Assembly: GCA_021234155.1 (NCBI GenBank)
Contig: JAJEKV010000010.1
Coordinates: 19,627,418-19,691,417 of the forward strand
Reading direction: 5' to 3'
DNA length: 64,000 nucleotides
Source of the DNA: Isoetes taiwanensis
Lineage: Eukaryota; Streptophyta; Lycopodiopsida; Isoetales; Isoetaceae
In this document: positions 47,290 through 59,651 of the stretch, piece after piece
How the letters are laid out: the number at the start of each line of letters is the position of its first letter
Numbering within the stretch: the stretch's first letter is position 1
Program-made: the position numbers and the translations under genes
The notes under the pieces: model-generated
What the model saw: the letters and a program-made list of their open reading frames with translations, nothing else
Databases searched by the model: none
Told to the model about the DNA's origin: nothing

Positions 47290-49000
47290 TACTAACATTC
47301 TTTGTTTCAAACAATACCACGTGTACAACGCTACTGGCAGACGCCGCAAAATGCTTCCTAAGTGTTTTTTAATGTCTTTGAAAAATCTGTCTTAATCCGA
47401 GCATAGATGATTTTATGCACATATTTCAATCCATGCATTGGTCTAATGGGTCCATTAATGAGGGTAAAATGCAATTGGAAGAGATGCGGCATTAGTAGAG
47501 GCAAATCTTAGAGGGATCTATTTGCGAGCAAGGAATTTCTTAAGGGTATCAATCCAACTTGAAATTACTATTGGGTAGCTCCGATGACAGTTCCTTACTG
47601 GCAGCAGCTTTTGGCGCATGGTTTAGAAGAGCAAGCAAAGCATGAAAGAAAGTCAAATACTGTATATTATACTATACTTCTACCTTGAGATTTTGTTATT
47701 ATTGTAGACAAACTACATTCCTCGTTTTAAATTGTATATATGATCAAAGATGCTTTTATTTCAATGAACTTGATTGGCTTAATTGCAAGTTTGGACTTGT
47801 TGTGTAGCCAGTCTTATTAAGAACTCGAAAGCAATCAGAGTAAGATGGCCTTGACCTATTGGCATTTAATGCTGGTCTGAGTTATGAAAAAGAAACAACA
47901 GGCTTTGTGCAAGAGTTATGAAAAAGGAGCAAGATTTTTCGTGTTGTTTATTGTTCTGTCTGGCTCAACTTCAAGCAGCCAACGTGTTTGAGGGCTTGAA
48001 AGCCATCAAAACAAGTCTTGATCTATGGGCACTCCATGCTGATATGATGTTACAAAAGAAGATTTATGCGAAGATTGAGACATTCTGTAATCATTGTTGT
48101 TATTGAGCACTCCAAAGCAATCAGAGTAGATGGTCTTGAGCTGTAGTAATTACAACCCAATGGTTACATTAGGTGGACTTTTGTCCTACCATTAAATATT
48201 GGATTGGACATGTCCTGCAATTTTGAGATGTCCTATTCCTTTCCAGATGAAAAAAGAATTTTGTATGCCTTTGATTTTATGAAATTTCTGAACCTGTTCT
48301 TCTATCCGTTGCTAAAGGGCAAAACATTTTGTTCCTCCAAGGAATAAAGGTTATATAAGCAAAAACGTCCAAAACCTATTATCGCGTGTTTTCAAGACTC
48401 AACTTCTGACCTAAAATAACCATAAGTGTGATTACTGTTTCATACATTGTAAGAAATAGAAGACTGGCTAAAACAAGTTCGAGTATAAGCACAAGGCAGG
48501 CGTTTCTGTGCCGCCCTTTTCAGCTTGTTCCTATTTCTTCATTACAAAATGTTAAGTCGCGGCCTAGTTCAGATGAAGATAACACACATGCAAGCATGTT
48601 AGCAGATATCTGGTCTACTGTTTACAAAAAGTAGATGACTAGGCACGTTTCCTTAAACTTCAAACCTGTGCTGGAGCTACATGAAAAGTGAAGCTTATTA
48701 AGGGTGCAGTAAAGGACTAAACAATTTCCTTAGCACTGTGAACACATGGAAAATCTGATAATTCACAAACAGAGCGGTCTTAAATTTAGTCTTGGAACAT
48801 CTTCATTTGTCATATTTTCTAAAATCTTAGAAACTGCAGTGTTGATGATTCTGCTGTCCTAAGTTTGGCCTGCTAAATTTCAAATTTTGTCATATGGTTA
48901 ACATGGCAACCAAAGTTAGTCTTTAATAACAAGCGTTTGCATAAACTTTTTTTTTATATGCTAGGAAATGTATCATCTGATGTCATTCTTTGAATCATGA
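47290..49000. other. Intergenic / 3' flank of TMEM258 gene
   Basis: No supported gene. Short plus frames at 47918 and 48428 lack family resemblance. The 3' untranslated region of the gene at 49033-50116 (minus) probably occupies part of 48700-49032. Confidence 0.35.
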
Positions 49001-49032
49001 AGCACAGTGGCAAAAAGCGTGTGGATGGCACT

Positions 49033-50116
49033 TTATACATAAACTCCAGTCCAAAGTAGCAGAAACAGTGTGCCAAAACCCTGTGGACATGAATCATCAA
49101 AATATCAGATTTCAAACAGCAAATGTAGTTCCCTTGAAAGTGCAGGCATGTATTACCATGCAATAGCTTTCTAGAAAACCAACAGTTAAAACATAGAGAC
49201 ACAAACCAGAAAAAGTGAAGATGCCCCGCCTGTGACCAGCTCATGTGTGATGCTCCTGCTGAATTTGGATGTCGTAACCTCATAACTGTTAATTACAAAA
49301 CAGTGACAGTGAGCCATAACACATCATAGCCAGATTTCTATTATGCCTATTTAGGAAACCAAAGTTAACTTGGAAATAACGTTTGGAAAAGCCAGCTTCA
49401 CTAGAAGGTGTACATCTTTTAACATATAATCTTCAACCAGACTGATCTTAAGTTGGCATATCTGGCATGAGGAAAAATCTTGCTGAAAATAGTTCTATAA
49501 CATCCGTTCCATGAACTGAGAATTTGTGCTTATTTAAGCTTAACGCAATTCAAGATCTCTTCAGGCCTACGAATCATTCCTTATTGAATCGCAAGAATCC
49601 AACTTGTATCCTTGAGATAGGACTATGATGTCACATTATTCTTTATGCATATTCTTCAGACAAAAAGAGGGAATAGAAAAAAGCATTTTTGGGAAGACCT
49701 TGAGACTTGAAGGCGTCATCCATGAGTTTGAACTTCCAAATCCTACTCTGCAGCTGCAGCTTATAGGACCTGGAATCCGTCTATTTTCTGATTTACAGTG
49801 CAACTTGGTTCATAAATTTCCACGTCCTTCAGAACCAGAGCTACTATATATTTTTTGGTGGAATTCTTAATCAGTTTGGAGTTATATCGACACTGGAAGA
49901 GAACCCACTTACATGAAGAACGAAGCTGTCAAGAGAAGTCCTACAGTTAGGAGAAGAACCGCCAGAGTAGGATAAAGAGACTCTGGCACCGGACTTGTGA
50001 TAGCTCCTATCGATGAAGCCTGTAGAATACCAAATAACAAGACAGAAGAAAGAAAGAAATCAGATCTGCGTGAACTGAATGTGTACCAGATTAAATGCAG
50101 AATTCAGTCTTACCAT
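49033..50116 (-). CDS. TMEM258: TMEM258 homologue, oligosaccharyltransferase subunit (4 exons)
   Basis: Exons on the minus strand are 50116-50114 (ATG only), 50019-49913, 49285-49207 and 49080-49033. All introns are GT-AG (ATG|GTAAGA, CTACAG|GC, CAT|GTAAGT, TTAACAG|TT, CTG|GTTTGT, CCACAG|GG). The product has 78 residues: MASSIGAITSPVPESLYPTL begins it, TASFFIYEVTTSKFSRSIT lies mid-protein, and it ends GFGTLFLLLWTGVYV. Two hydrophobic segments (about 18-36 and 58-78) flank a polar loop with the family's FFxYE and SR motifs. TMEM258 (Kuduk) is a small ER membrane subunit of the oligosaccharyltransferase, which N-glycosylates proteins. Length equals the family's usual ~79 residues and there are no stops, so the gene looks functional. 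A 3-nt first coding exon is unusual but well supported by the flanking signals. Confidence 0.92.
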
Positions 50117-50199
50117 TGTGATTTCGACCCGACCGAGCTCCTGGGCTTCAGATCCGCTTCGTTGCTAGGGCAGTAACCTGAGGTAAACGAGTATTTAAA

Positions 50200-53100
50200 A
50201 TGTATGTATATTAACGTATATACCTTTTGCAGCAATAGACTACTTTTCATACACACTTATGGTAGAAATTTGTTTGAGAATGAATTTGTATTTTCTTGTA
50301 AAAGGTCCTATAAGGTTCCCAAATTATCTAATTAGTAAGGTTTTGGCGAAGGTGGGCCGAAATATGGGGGTTAGGGTTTTGAGGAAAGGAAAGTTAGTTT
50401 GCAATCAATGGTTCAGGAAAATAGCATTTGTTAGCATGATGGGGTGGCAAAAATGGCATGGCCGGAGCATGGCGGGAAGCAGAGGAGGTCCGGCGCACCT
50501 GAGAAGTTTTGCAGTCAGGACTCAGCACTCAGGACTATTTGCTTGCACTCAGCACCGTTTACTCAGCACTCAGGAAGCAACAACCAAGGGCTGAGAAGCT
50601 GCGAAGCCTTTGGCGGGAAGCTGGGTTTCCTGCTTTGTTTCCTCTCAACACTCGGCACTATCATATGTATGTGCTTGCACTCAGCACAAAGCATGTATTT
50701 CTGCTTTGTTCGTCTGACTACACAGGTATTTCCAGGCTTCTTCTTGAGGCTGCTATGTAAATCGAGTTGATAAATCCAGGGCTTCGAAGTTTTCATTTTG
50801 AAAGCTCTAGAATCCAGGGTTTTGAAGTGGGTGGTTGGGAGGTTCGGAGGAGTGCTGCAGAGGTTCAGAAGAAGACTCCAACTCTGTTTCGGGTGCCAGG
50901 ATGTCATTAGAGAGCTTGTTCTTCATGGTGCTATGTGGTTGTAGTTTATGAATGCGGGTGCACGATGCAGGCGTGAGATGGCTGTGGCATCTCTTCTACT
51001 CAGGCTTTCCCTCATGTTTTGTGGTGTTTTGCACTTCTGTTCATGTTCTGCTTATGTACAGACATTTTGGGCATGCACGCCCTTTGTGGAAGCTTCTTCT
51101 TGAAGCTTATTTCATGACTGTTTTGCACATCTGCCAATGTAATATATGTGACCTGTTCATTTTCATCCACTGTTATCTTGCTGTGTATCTCTTGTAAATG
51201 CAATGCTATGACGTTTATTGTTTACTTGTATGCATTAAAGTATTAGATGTACGTAGATACGTAGAAACAACGTATGGGGTGTGCAGGCGTATACATGGGT
51301 CTGATGTGGAAATTCCACAACCCTTGATCTGGCACATTCATAGAATAATGCTTCGATCCAATGATCGAAAAAAAAGCAATAAGGATAGAGCAACATTATT
51401 TAGGGACTAGTAAATGTGTGTCTGGCGACACTGGGCAGTGACAAACGTTGATGCATATGAACGTATATGGAATGGTATAAAATTGAGTCATACATATGAC
51501 CATGCCTCATACAACATTCCGTGTGTGTTTCTGAACATTTGCCCCTAAAAGAGCTTCTTTATTAGTGATGCCGAGCATGCGTAGGGGTGTGGATCTGCTA
51601 TTGATGTGCTATTGATGTACGAAGGGATGTGTATTTAAATTAGGCAATGTATTTGCCATATCTAATGTCATATTTGAAGTGTCCTTTAGTGGCAACGTCA
51701 ATACCTAGTGCATCTATGTACAACCAATGGAATTGGTTAAGGTTTAGGGGTTAAATGTCGATTAAATAAATTTATTTCAAATGTCAAACAACACCTCAAA
51801 TATGGTATTGATATAAATACACACTCCACCATACATCGTATGACTTTATAGGATATGATCGACTAAACTTGTAAACCCTAAAAACTAAAACCTAACATGT
51901 AACCCTGATAGAACTTATATTCCATTGGTTGTCCATAAAAATGGATGCCTAAGATTCGGGCCTTATTAGTTATGTGTGGGGCTATTGGCATGTGTGTGTA
52001 TGTTGACACACAACCTTTGTACTGGGGGATTCACCTCTATATGTCTTGGATGTGCCATCTACGAAGATGGGATCAGGTAAAAACCCCTTATTTATCATTG
52101 TTCATAACAAACACCCCTTTTCATAAATCCCATCCATCTCTCTGTACGTATACCCTATAAAATATTTCTACATATTCAAGACGAAAAACTAGTATACTTT
52201 TGTATGTCTTCTCTGTGTATAGTCATCCTTTTTTACATGTTTTTGTGCATATGCTAATCTCTTCATGTATTTTCCATGTAACTAAGCCAATACTTGCATA
52301 TTTTTGTGTATGTATATGTACCCAAATACTAGTAAAAAACCCCCTAAAATATTCATTGATGTTATGTACTCACTCTCCTTGCCTTTGTATGCTTTCTAAA
52401 ATTCTAGACAAGCATGTTATGCCTATTGTCAAAGTGTGAATGTCTTACTCTGAAGTTGTATGTTTTCCTCCTCATTCATGAGACTAAGCAAGAAGTATCG
52501 GGCTCAAATCTTTAGTCCTAAGCAAAAATGAATGTTGTCATGGGGTATCTTTTATGAATGTTGAGCTGCAAGCTAGAAAGGAGGAATGTTCTGCATAGAT
52601 TTTGTTCATAAACCATACATCATACGACAACCTTTGATATTTGAATTTAAAATATGTGTAAGACACCCTTTTATTTGGCTACATATTCTGAATGAGGTGC
52701 GCCTTAGGCTACCTCGGCCATCGGATCCGTCCATTCTATGGCCCAGATCATATGTTGGGGCCTCTGGGCGCCTCTCATTTCAATTATGCTCATTTATAAT
52801 AGGGAGTGCCTATGATTTTGAAATAGGAAATACAGCTTTATTTAAGGTTTTGGTAAAGGTTTTGGTATATGAAATATGGGGACTCATCTCTATAGGTGGT
52901 TCGCCTATAGTTTTAGAATATGAAATAAGGAGACTTGAACCACTACCAAAATAATTCAATATCCTAATAAGAATGTGTCAACCAATGCAACCAGCGAGCT
53001 GACATTCTTATTTTTTCTATTAAGGTTTTTTTTTAATAATGACCCATCCAATTGTTATAGGGGTATGGTCTATGGTCTAAGGAATGGGTATATATGCATC

Positions 53101-53883
53101 CATACCAAATCCTTCTAGAACTAATATTGTACTATATATTCACGAGGAGCGCTCTGGCCATTCAGGGTTGTAGGATAGGCAAATTCGTGAATTGTTTGTG
53201 CCTCTCGATGTAGATACCGATCCTCGTTTGTGGGGTATGTTCCCACAAATAAGAAAATATTGTACATAACAAATTATAGAGATATTGTAAGGTTTGAAAC
53301 AATATTTAATAATGTTGATATCTATGCGTATTGTACAATTGAAGAAAATGGGCTTTTGCTCCCAGCATCGCTCCTCGTGTAAATATGCACCCAAACAAAA
53401 GGGGTTCTTAGGGGGATTTTATATCTAAATTTCAAAGCCTTGTGGTATGATGTATGGTTTGTATTGTACGAAAAAAATAGCCCCCCAGCCAAGAAAAAAG
53501 GGAGACTAGCAGTGAGGCAGGATTAGGCAAAGGAATGGATGGATCAAATGAGGAGAGTGATGGGAAAGAAGCAAGATGAACGAAAAACAAAAACAAACAA
53601 AAAAAAAACATGTCGTTGAAGCATATGCTTTTGATATTGCTTTTGGAGTATCTTGTCGCAAGAGGGGGATGACCATGAATTGCACCCGATTGTCTATCAC
53701 TCTTGTAAGTTTTAGGCTGCAAAAATCAATTATCCAATTCATGACAAGGAACTTTTAGCAATAGTTGATTCTTCGAGAAGTGGAGACCTTTCCTTGAAGG
53801 ATCCCCTCATAAGGCCACAATCTATACTGATTGGCACAATCTGGAATATTTGCAGTCTACTCGAGTGTTCAACTATTGCCAGT
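50200..53883. other. Intergenic, repeats only
   Basis: No gene is supported. 50510-50700 repeats ACTCAGCAC/ACTCAGGA strings. 53210-53440 is partly homologous in reverse to about 37420-37560. A/T tracts are common. Confidence 0.4.
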
Positions 53884-55716
53884 TGTGATGCTCCCCAAAC
53901 CCATACGATGCTCCCATCGTCTAAATATGGGAAATCCACCGAGAAAGGCCCTCCTTCTGACTCAGACCATTTGTGATGGCCAAGTATCCGAGCGAAGGAC
54001 ACGGAGATGTCATGCATGCCATGCCTTCTCTGGAATATCCTATACTGCATAAGTGTACATACATGTTAGCACTAGCAATGATACATATGAATAATATGCC
54101 ACCACGAAGTGTACATATCCATCATCAATACGAACTTCAATATAATATAAATAAATATAACATACACAATGCATCATAAATGAGGTTTCTAACCCTGGCT
54201 CAGACTTAAAGGGAATTGGCTAACAATCAAGGTCTCCGAATAGCAACAGATAGAGTCATGCAGGGTAGCCCTTAAGGACGAAAGTTCGCCAAAAGCATAA
54301 TTTTTAAGGGTATCGAGAAATTTTGACACTATGGTTTAGTAGGGTCCGTTATAGATGAAAAAAATAAAATTAGCCAACTTTTCTACAAACAAATCTCACT
54401 CCACTTAAAAATTCGCCACATCCACTAAGCATCATTTGCAAAGGTTAAGTTGTGGTTTTGCATCATGCAACTATAGTTATAATGTGTTTGTGTCCTTGAT
54501 TAAATATGGATGCCAGTGAATAAAATTTCACCACAGAAATTGCACTTGAAAAATAAAGACACTTAAATCTTGGCAAAATAATATTGGCCATGATTCGTCT
54601 AGATTTCTTTGGCCTTAAGGGCAACCCTGGTCATGACAATGGCGTTGGCTGGCATAGAACATTCGCTAGGATAGTCCACTCCATCCTCTCCTCATGTGCA
54701 CACTTTGCAAATAGATTGAAAACATGATGTGGCGTGATTATAACATTTCGGAGATGTAATCTCCTTCGGAGATGTAATCTCATGGAGTAACCCTACAAGG
54801 CTACTCCAAGTTGCATCTCCCCAGTCCAATGAGGCAAGAATGGAACAAGCCCCATAATGGTTCCATGAATAGCTAGAGGATCGTGCCAAAGTCCATAGGT
54901 CGAGATCACCCACACCTATCGAGCCCAGAATGACCTTTTGGGTCGACACCTGTGACCCAGGGAGTGTCAGACCCATACCCGATCCACATACAGTGACTGA
55001 CTATAAGCCTAGCACACAATAAGAGCCCCCGTAGCCACGTTTAGCAAGGCCCCACCTCCACTTCACTATTGTGTCTGTTATCTGGTGCTCAATCATATCA
55101 TAGCATCCACAGCCAGGTGGCCTCTTGTGCACAGGCTATGTTTATTGGGATTTATGTGGTTCTAGCTAGAAACATCTCCATTCCTATTAGCTTTTAGGTC
55201 TCTATCCTCCCTCATCCCAGAAGTGGTACAACAATGAACTACTATACGTCCATCTATAACTTCAAATTGAGCATCAATATAAGATTAATCATCTATATAA
55301 TCACACAAGGGTTAAGTCTTAACTAGAAACTCAAGCTACCTACTCATATTAATTGGTGTTTTGACTAGACCCATTGTCTCTCAAGTTCTCCATACTCTCT
55401 GGATTGAACAAGTTGTTCCCTGCTTCTCCTTCCCAAAGTTCTCCAAATCAATTTGGGGCAATTTGATGGAGAAGCCCCAATTTTGATTAGCTCTTGATTA
55501 GCAAGTACCTTAGGCACAATTGGTTTGGCCTAATTAATTAGCATAATTAGTTAATAATTAACTAGTTTTGCATAATTAGCTATTTACTTAGTGTTTAATT
55601 TAGTATAGCTGACTTTGCCCCTTTAATTCATCACATGAGTGGTCAATAAACCATTACCCATGGTGACGTGTCATATATTTTGTATGTATATCATATAAAA
55701 TACTTGGAACGCCACA
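53884..55716 (-). repeat. 3' LTR of the chromovirus-like element
   Basis: On the minus strand it starts TGTGGCGTTCCAAG directly after the PPT and ends GAGCATCACA, 1,833 bp. It is homologous to the solo LTR at 32411-33955 in opposite orientation. It contains a direct duplication CGGAGATGTAATCTC (54750-54782). Confidence 0.8.
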
Positions 55717-55728
55717 TTTCCCTCCCTT
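55717..55728 (-). other. Polypurine tract
   Basis: AAGGGAGGGAAA on the minus strand, abutting the LTR start TGTGGCG. It is preceded by GAGGACAACATTAGTCC, wording typical of plant chromovirus 3' ends. Confidence 0.85.
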
Positions 55729-55788
55729 GGACTAATGTTGTCCTCAGCATTGAAGCACAGTAGTCTAAACGAAAGGAGAGCATTATAT

Positions 55789-56658
55789 TTAAATTACTAA
55801 AGTAGTAATAGAAAGATACAATGATAATGTATGACCATCCTTTTGACCGGAATCATCCAAACAAAGCAATACACAATATTCAGAACATAGCAAAAGAAAA
55901 GTCGCAGGTCCACAGTGGAACATGATGAAACCCGCAGACGCGAAACCAACTATTACTACCATCAAGGCATCATATCCCCTCATGGTTCGTGGAAGACCAA
56001 CTATAAATTCCATGGTAATGATTTCTCACTTTGCATTGGGGACCTCCAAAGGTTCGATCACTCCTGGAACACACAATTGCTCGGCCTTGATTTGCTAGCA
56101 AAGCTGACACTACTCAATGTATCTCGCAATATGCTTCTTCATGGCAGGCCAATAGTAACTGGACCTTATCTTCAAATAAGCCTTTATAAATCATGCTTGT
56201 CCCGCTATTGGACTATTATGTGTATCATGGAGGATAACCTTTTTTACTTCTAAGGGTTCAGGAACACATAACTTATTCTTGTAATATAGAAGATTACCTT
56301 CCTTCTTGTAATGCATGAAGGTGTCATATTCCTTATCAGTTCTCGCCTCCTTGGACAAGCTTTGCTGCACTTCCTTAAACTCGGGGTCATTCGGAAGAGT
56401 CTGCTCAATTGTCTTGCCAAACTCACTCGTGAGGGTAGAAAATGCATTATAATGAGTTTGAGTTATAGATAGAGCGGCTGCAACAATATTATGCTTGTTG
56501 AATTTGTAGACAACTTCAAAATCATACTCCTCCAGAAATTCCATCCATCTCCTTTGTCTAAGGTTGAGATGTGGCTGTGTGAAAATGTATTGGTGGCTCT
56601 GATGGTCCGTGTCCAACTTAAACCATCTCCCAATAAGGTAATGCCGCCAAATCCTTAA
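55789..56658 (-). pseudogene. RNase H tail and integrase remnants of chromovirus
   Basis: The minus frame below 56655 reads RIWRHYLIGRWFKLDTDHQS and LRQRRWMEFLEEYDFEVVYK, the end of RNase H. It then continues through YYKNKLCVPEPLEVKKVILH and DTHNSPIAGQA, the start of the integrase zinc finger. A second piece at 56013-55789 (MEFIVGLPRTMRGYDALMVV) is the first strand of the integrase core with its catalytic Asp region. The rest of the core and the chromodomain are lost or scrambled. Confidence 0.75.
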
Positions 56659-59651
56659 TAATAAAGTTGTCCCTTGATTGACCATAAAACTTGTATAAAA
56701 TTAATGGCTTTAAAATTTAGTTAAACCATTTTTATACATTAGTATATGGCATTCATGTTGCACATGAAAAATAGTTAGAAATGCATATACCTCCAAAATT
56801 GAAAGTTATGATTAGGTATATTTACATAATGTAAAAATGTCTCAATAAAATGTTTTTTTTTCTATTATAATGGTATTTTTCTATACAAGATAAAGATGAA
56901 TACACAAAAAAACTTGTTCCAATCCGAAGTCTAGGAAGGAAGATATAATCAATCACACATGACAGGATCAATTTATTTTCTGTCTTATGTGGAGCAATAA
57001 TGATTTCCAGAAGGCTGCTTCAATTAAAATTCTACATCTTTTACATGGAAATGGTTTTTTACTTCAAATTTGGTATAGAAAAGTTGACTAATTACTTCAT
57101 GCATAAAAAATATTTGTTGGCTTAAGTTTCAATTTCAACTTCTAGTAACAATCTCGAGTGACTTTTAATTGATGTCTATTTCGTTAAATTTGAAGGAAAT
57201 TTTATTGAAATAATATGTCATTGAAAAAATCATATATGTTATATGGATATGAGATCAACACAACAAGAAGTAAAGAAAAAGAGCAAAAGGCATGATCATG
57301 ATAAATCAAGCAAGGTTCTATACCTAAGATCATTACTGATCCATAGGTATATTTTAAGTCAATAACTTCTTTATCTTAGTCAATCTCAAGTTGAATTTGT
57401 AGTAGCTCATGAGCTACTCTATTTCAAAGCTTCCTAAAGTTAAGAAAGCAATGCAAGATGAACCAAGGAGAAATATGAAAAGTTATGACTAAAGAAGATC
57501 TAGATAGATTGCTATATCAATGCCAATTATTGGTCCCCATGACCTCTCATTTAAAAAACAAGAACATCAGCATCTTAATCAATTCTTTAGAATATAGTTC
57601 ACATATACCACATTGGGGGATTGTCTATCTAAAGGGTGATATTGAAGCACAAAACTAAGCAGTTAAGGGCTACTTTGAATGAATATGGATGGCTATTTAC
57701 ACCTTTCAAAGTTATCTCATAGACAATGAGGTGTCATATTATCATTGTAGGGGGCAAAAAAAAGAATTAGTGCAAATAATTAGAGAGAGTTTCTCCATTC
57801 AATTGGTCTAATCATGGATCTAAAAATAGTCCATGCCTATTTATATTCAAATCTTGTCCATGCCTCAGAGTCAACAGGTTAGTCCATAAAATGGATAATC
57901 GGATTTCAGAGCTCTGCCCTTTATGCCAGCAAAGGGTTGAGAGTATTGAGCATTGTTTTTTCTTGTGTGAGAGGCTTCGGCAGGCATGGTCTTGGTTGTT
58001 GACCCTTTTTGGCACGTCTCGATCTAGCCAGCAAATTTTGCTTGCTATCTATCCTGATGCTTGGCCCAAACAACGGAAACGAGCTTTTCATCTCGCATGC
58101 GGCTGGCTTTTATGGTCAATCTGGAAGAGAAGGAGGTTGTTTATCTTTAAGGGCATAGATACTGCAGATGAGGTTGTTCTTCAGTGGGCGCAAGATAAAA
58201 TTGTTATGGCTTACAATTGTTCTTCTCTTGATCAAGAGAAGAAAGTACTGATCTGGCATACTTACCTTCAGATTCATTCTTTTGCATAGGCAGGTGGTTG
58301 TGCTCAGTTGGATCGGTTTGTCCACTGGGGTTATAATCCTGTCTTTGCATTTATGTTGCTCTGGTTTCTAGTTGGTGACCGCTACATCAGTTACTCGCAT
58401 CACCTATGGTAGCGCGACTGGGAGCTTACATCCTGCAGATTTCGGCCGTCAGACTTGCTCTTTTGGGGCATGGTATTTGAGAGCCTACTGTTAGGGTTTT
58501 TCCTCCCAAGTGGGGGTTTTTTCATCCCGGTAGTAGGGTTCCACTGTACAGTTACATTGTTTGTTTTTGGTGTTGGGGTTTTTGGCTTTTTTGCCTGTTC
58601 TGTTCCTTCCTTCCTTCCTTCCTTCTAACATGAAATTGAGATATATTTTGCACATAAATTATAATCAGGTGATCTACATGTATTATGGTATGCCACTTTA
58701 GAGCAACCACACATTCACTAACTTTATAATAGTTAAGAAGTAAGTAGGTTTCTTTATTTTTTTTTCTAATAAGACCAAGAACCTCTATATTCCTTTTTAT
58801 GATGTATTATATCAATTAAAAAGTCTATGGGAGAAATGTACTGCAATAAGTTAATCTTTTAGCTGAACTAGAAAAACATGTACGAAAAGTCCTTTGATTT
58901 ATTTATCGATACATGGCTAAGCTTTGTGATAGTGTTCTCCATTCATCAGTAACCATCACTAGCCACATCATTGTTGAGTTTTAGACCTAGTGTAATCAAT
59001 GCACTTTTGGACCGTTTAATATGTTCATCACATTATGCTAAATCTTGCTTAGATCCAGATAATGCGTGGTTACTATATCTAAGTTGATAGAGTAAATTCT
59101 TAATAGAGTTAACTAGAATGCATCATTTACCATCATTGTGAGACTTATAGATGGAGTTTATTGGAGCACTTTAACCTACATTTTGTTTTTAATTTTATAC
59201 AATAATTTCTTTAGTTAGTAACGATACTAATAAAACATGTGAACATCTAAAAGATTCCTTGGAGTATAGCTTGCATTGTTAAGAACTCATTGTCACAAGA
59301 ATTAAGTCAAAACTTGTAATAGTAAGAGAGAAATAATTCTCCAACCTCGTAACATTTTTAAGCAAAATGGGATTTGGTGACTTCAATTGATATCAAATGA
59401 TAGCGGGCAAATGTGAAAACATGCTACTTGATATGGTTTATCAAGTTAATATATCAATACTTTCATATTTAGCAAGGTTTAAATACTTTTATGCTAGAAA
59501 ATTGAAGAATGCAGTTCTAAATTTGAATGATCATACTAACATAAAGGTGAATCTATTGGTTATGAAATTTTCATAGATCGTCAAGAATCAAGTGAAGACT
59601 CAAAAAGCGGTGGTAGATTATAAACTTAAAATTTCGTCTATGAGATCAGTG
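56659..59651 (-). mobile_element. TTAA-flanked AT-rich element, copy B
   Basis: It is homologous in reverse to 3052-4966. It interrupts the chromovirus codons for VRALRIWRHY. The minus-strand host text GTGCGAGCC|TTAA|GGATTTGG is split so that TTAA (56655-56658) and TTGA (59652-59655) flank the insert, giving a 4-bp TTAA duplication with one later change. The left end TAATAAAGTTGTCCC corresponds to CACTAGAGTTGTCCC of copy A, and the right end is ATCAGTG. Length is 2,993 bp including an inserted LINE fragment. There is no transposase ORF. Confidence 0.7.
57860..58624 (+). pseudogene. LINE 3' fragment nested in copy B
   Basis: The frame 57891-58289 encodes NRISELCPLCQQRVESIEHC and FFLCERLRQAWSW, the reverse-transcriptase C-terminal zinc-binding region, then FHLACGWLLWSIWKRRRLFI. 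The 3' part ends with a TTCC microsatellite tail (58604-58624). Both sides (CAAATCTTGT and TCTAACATGAAA) match the uninterrupted copy A at 3505-3540, so the LINE is a later insertion. It is a different LINE type from the one at 4971. Confidence 0.8.
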
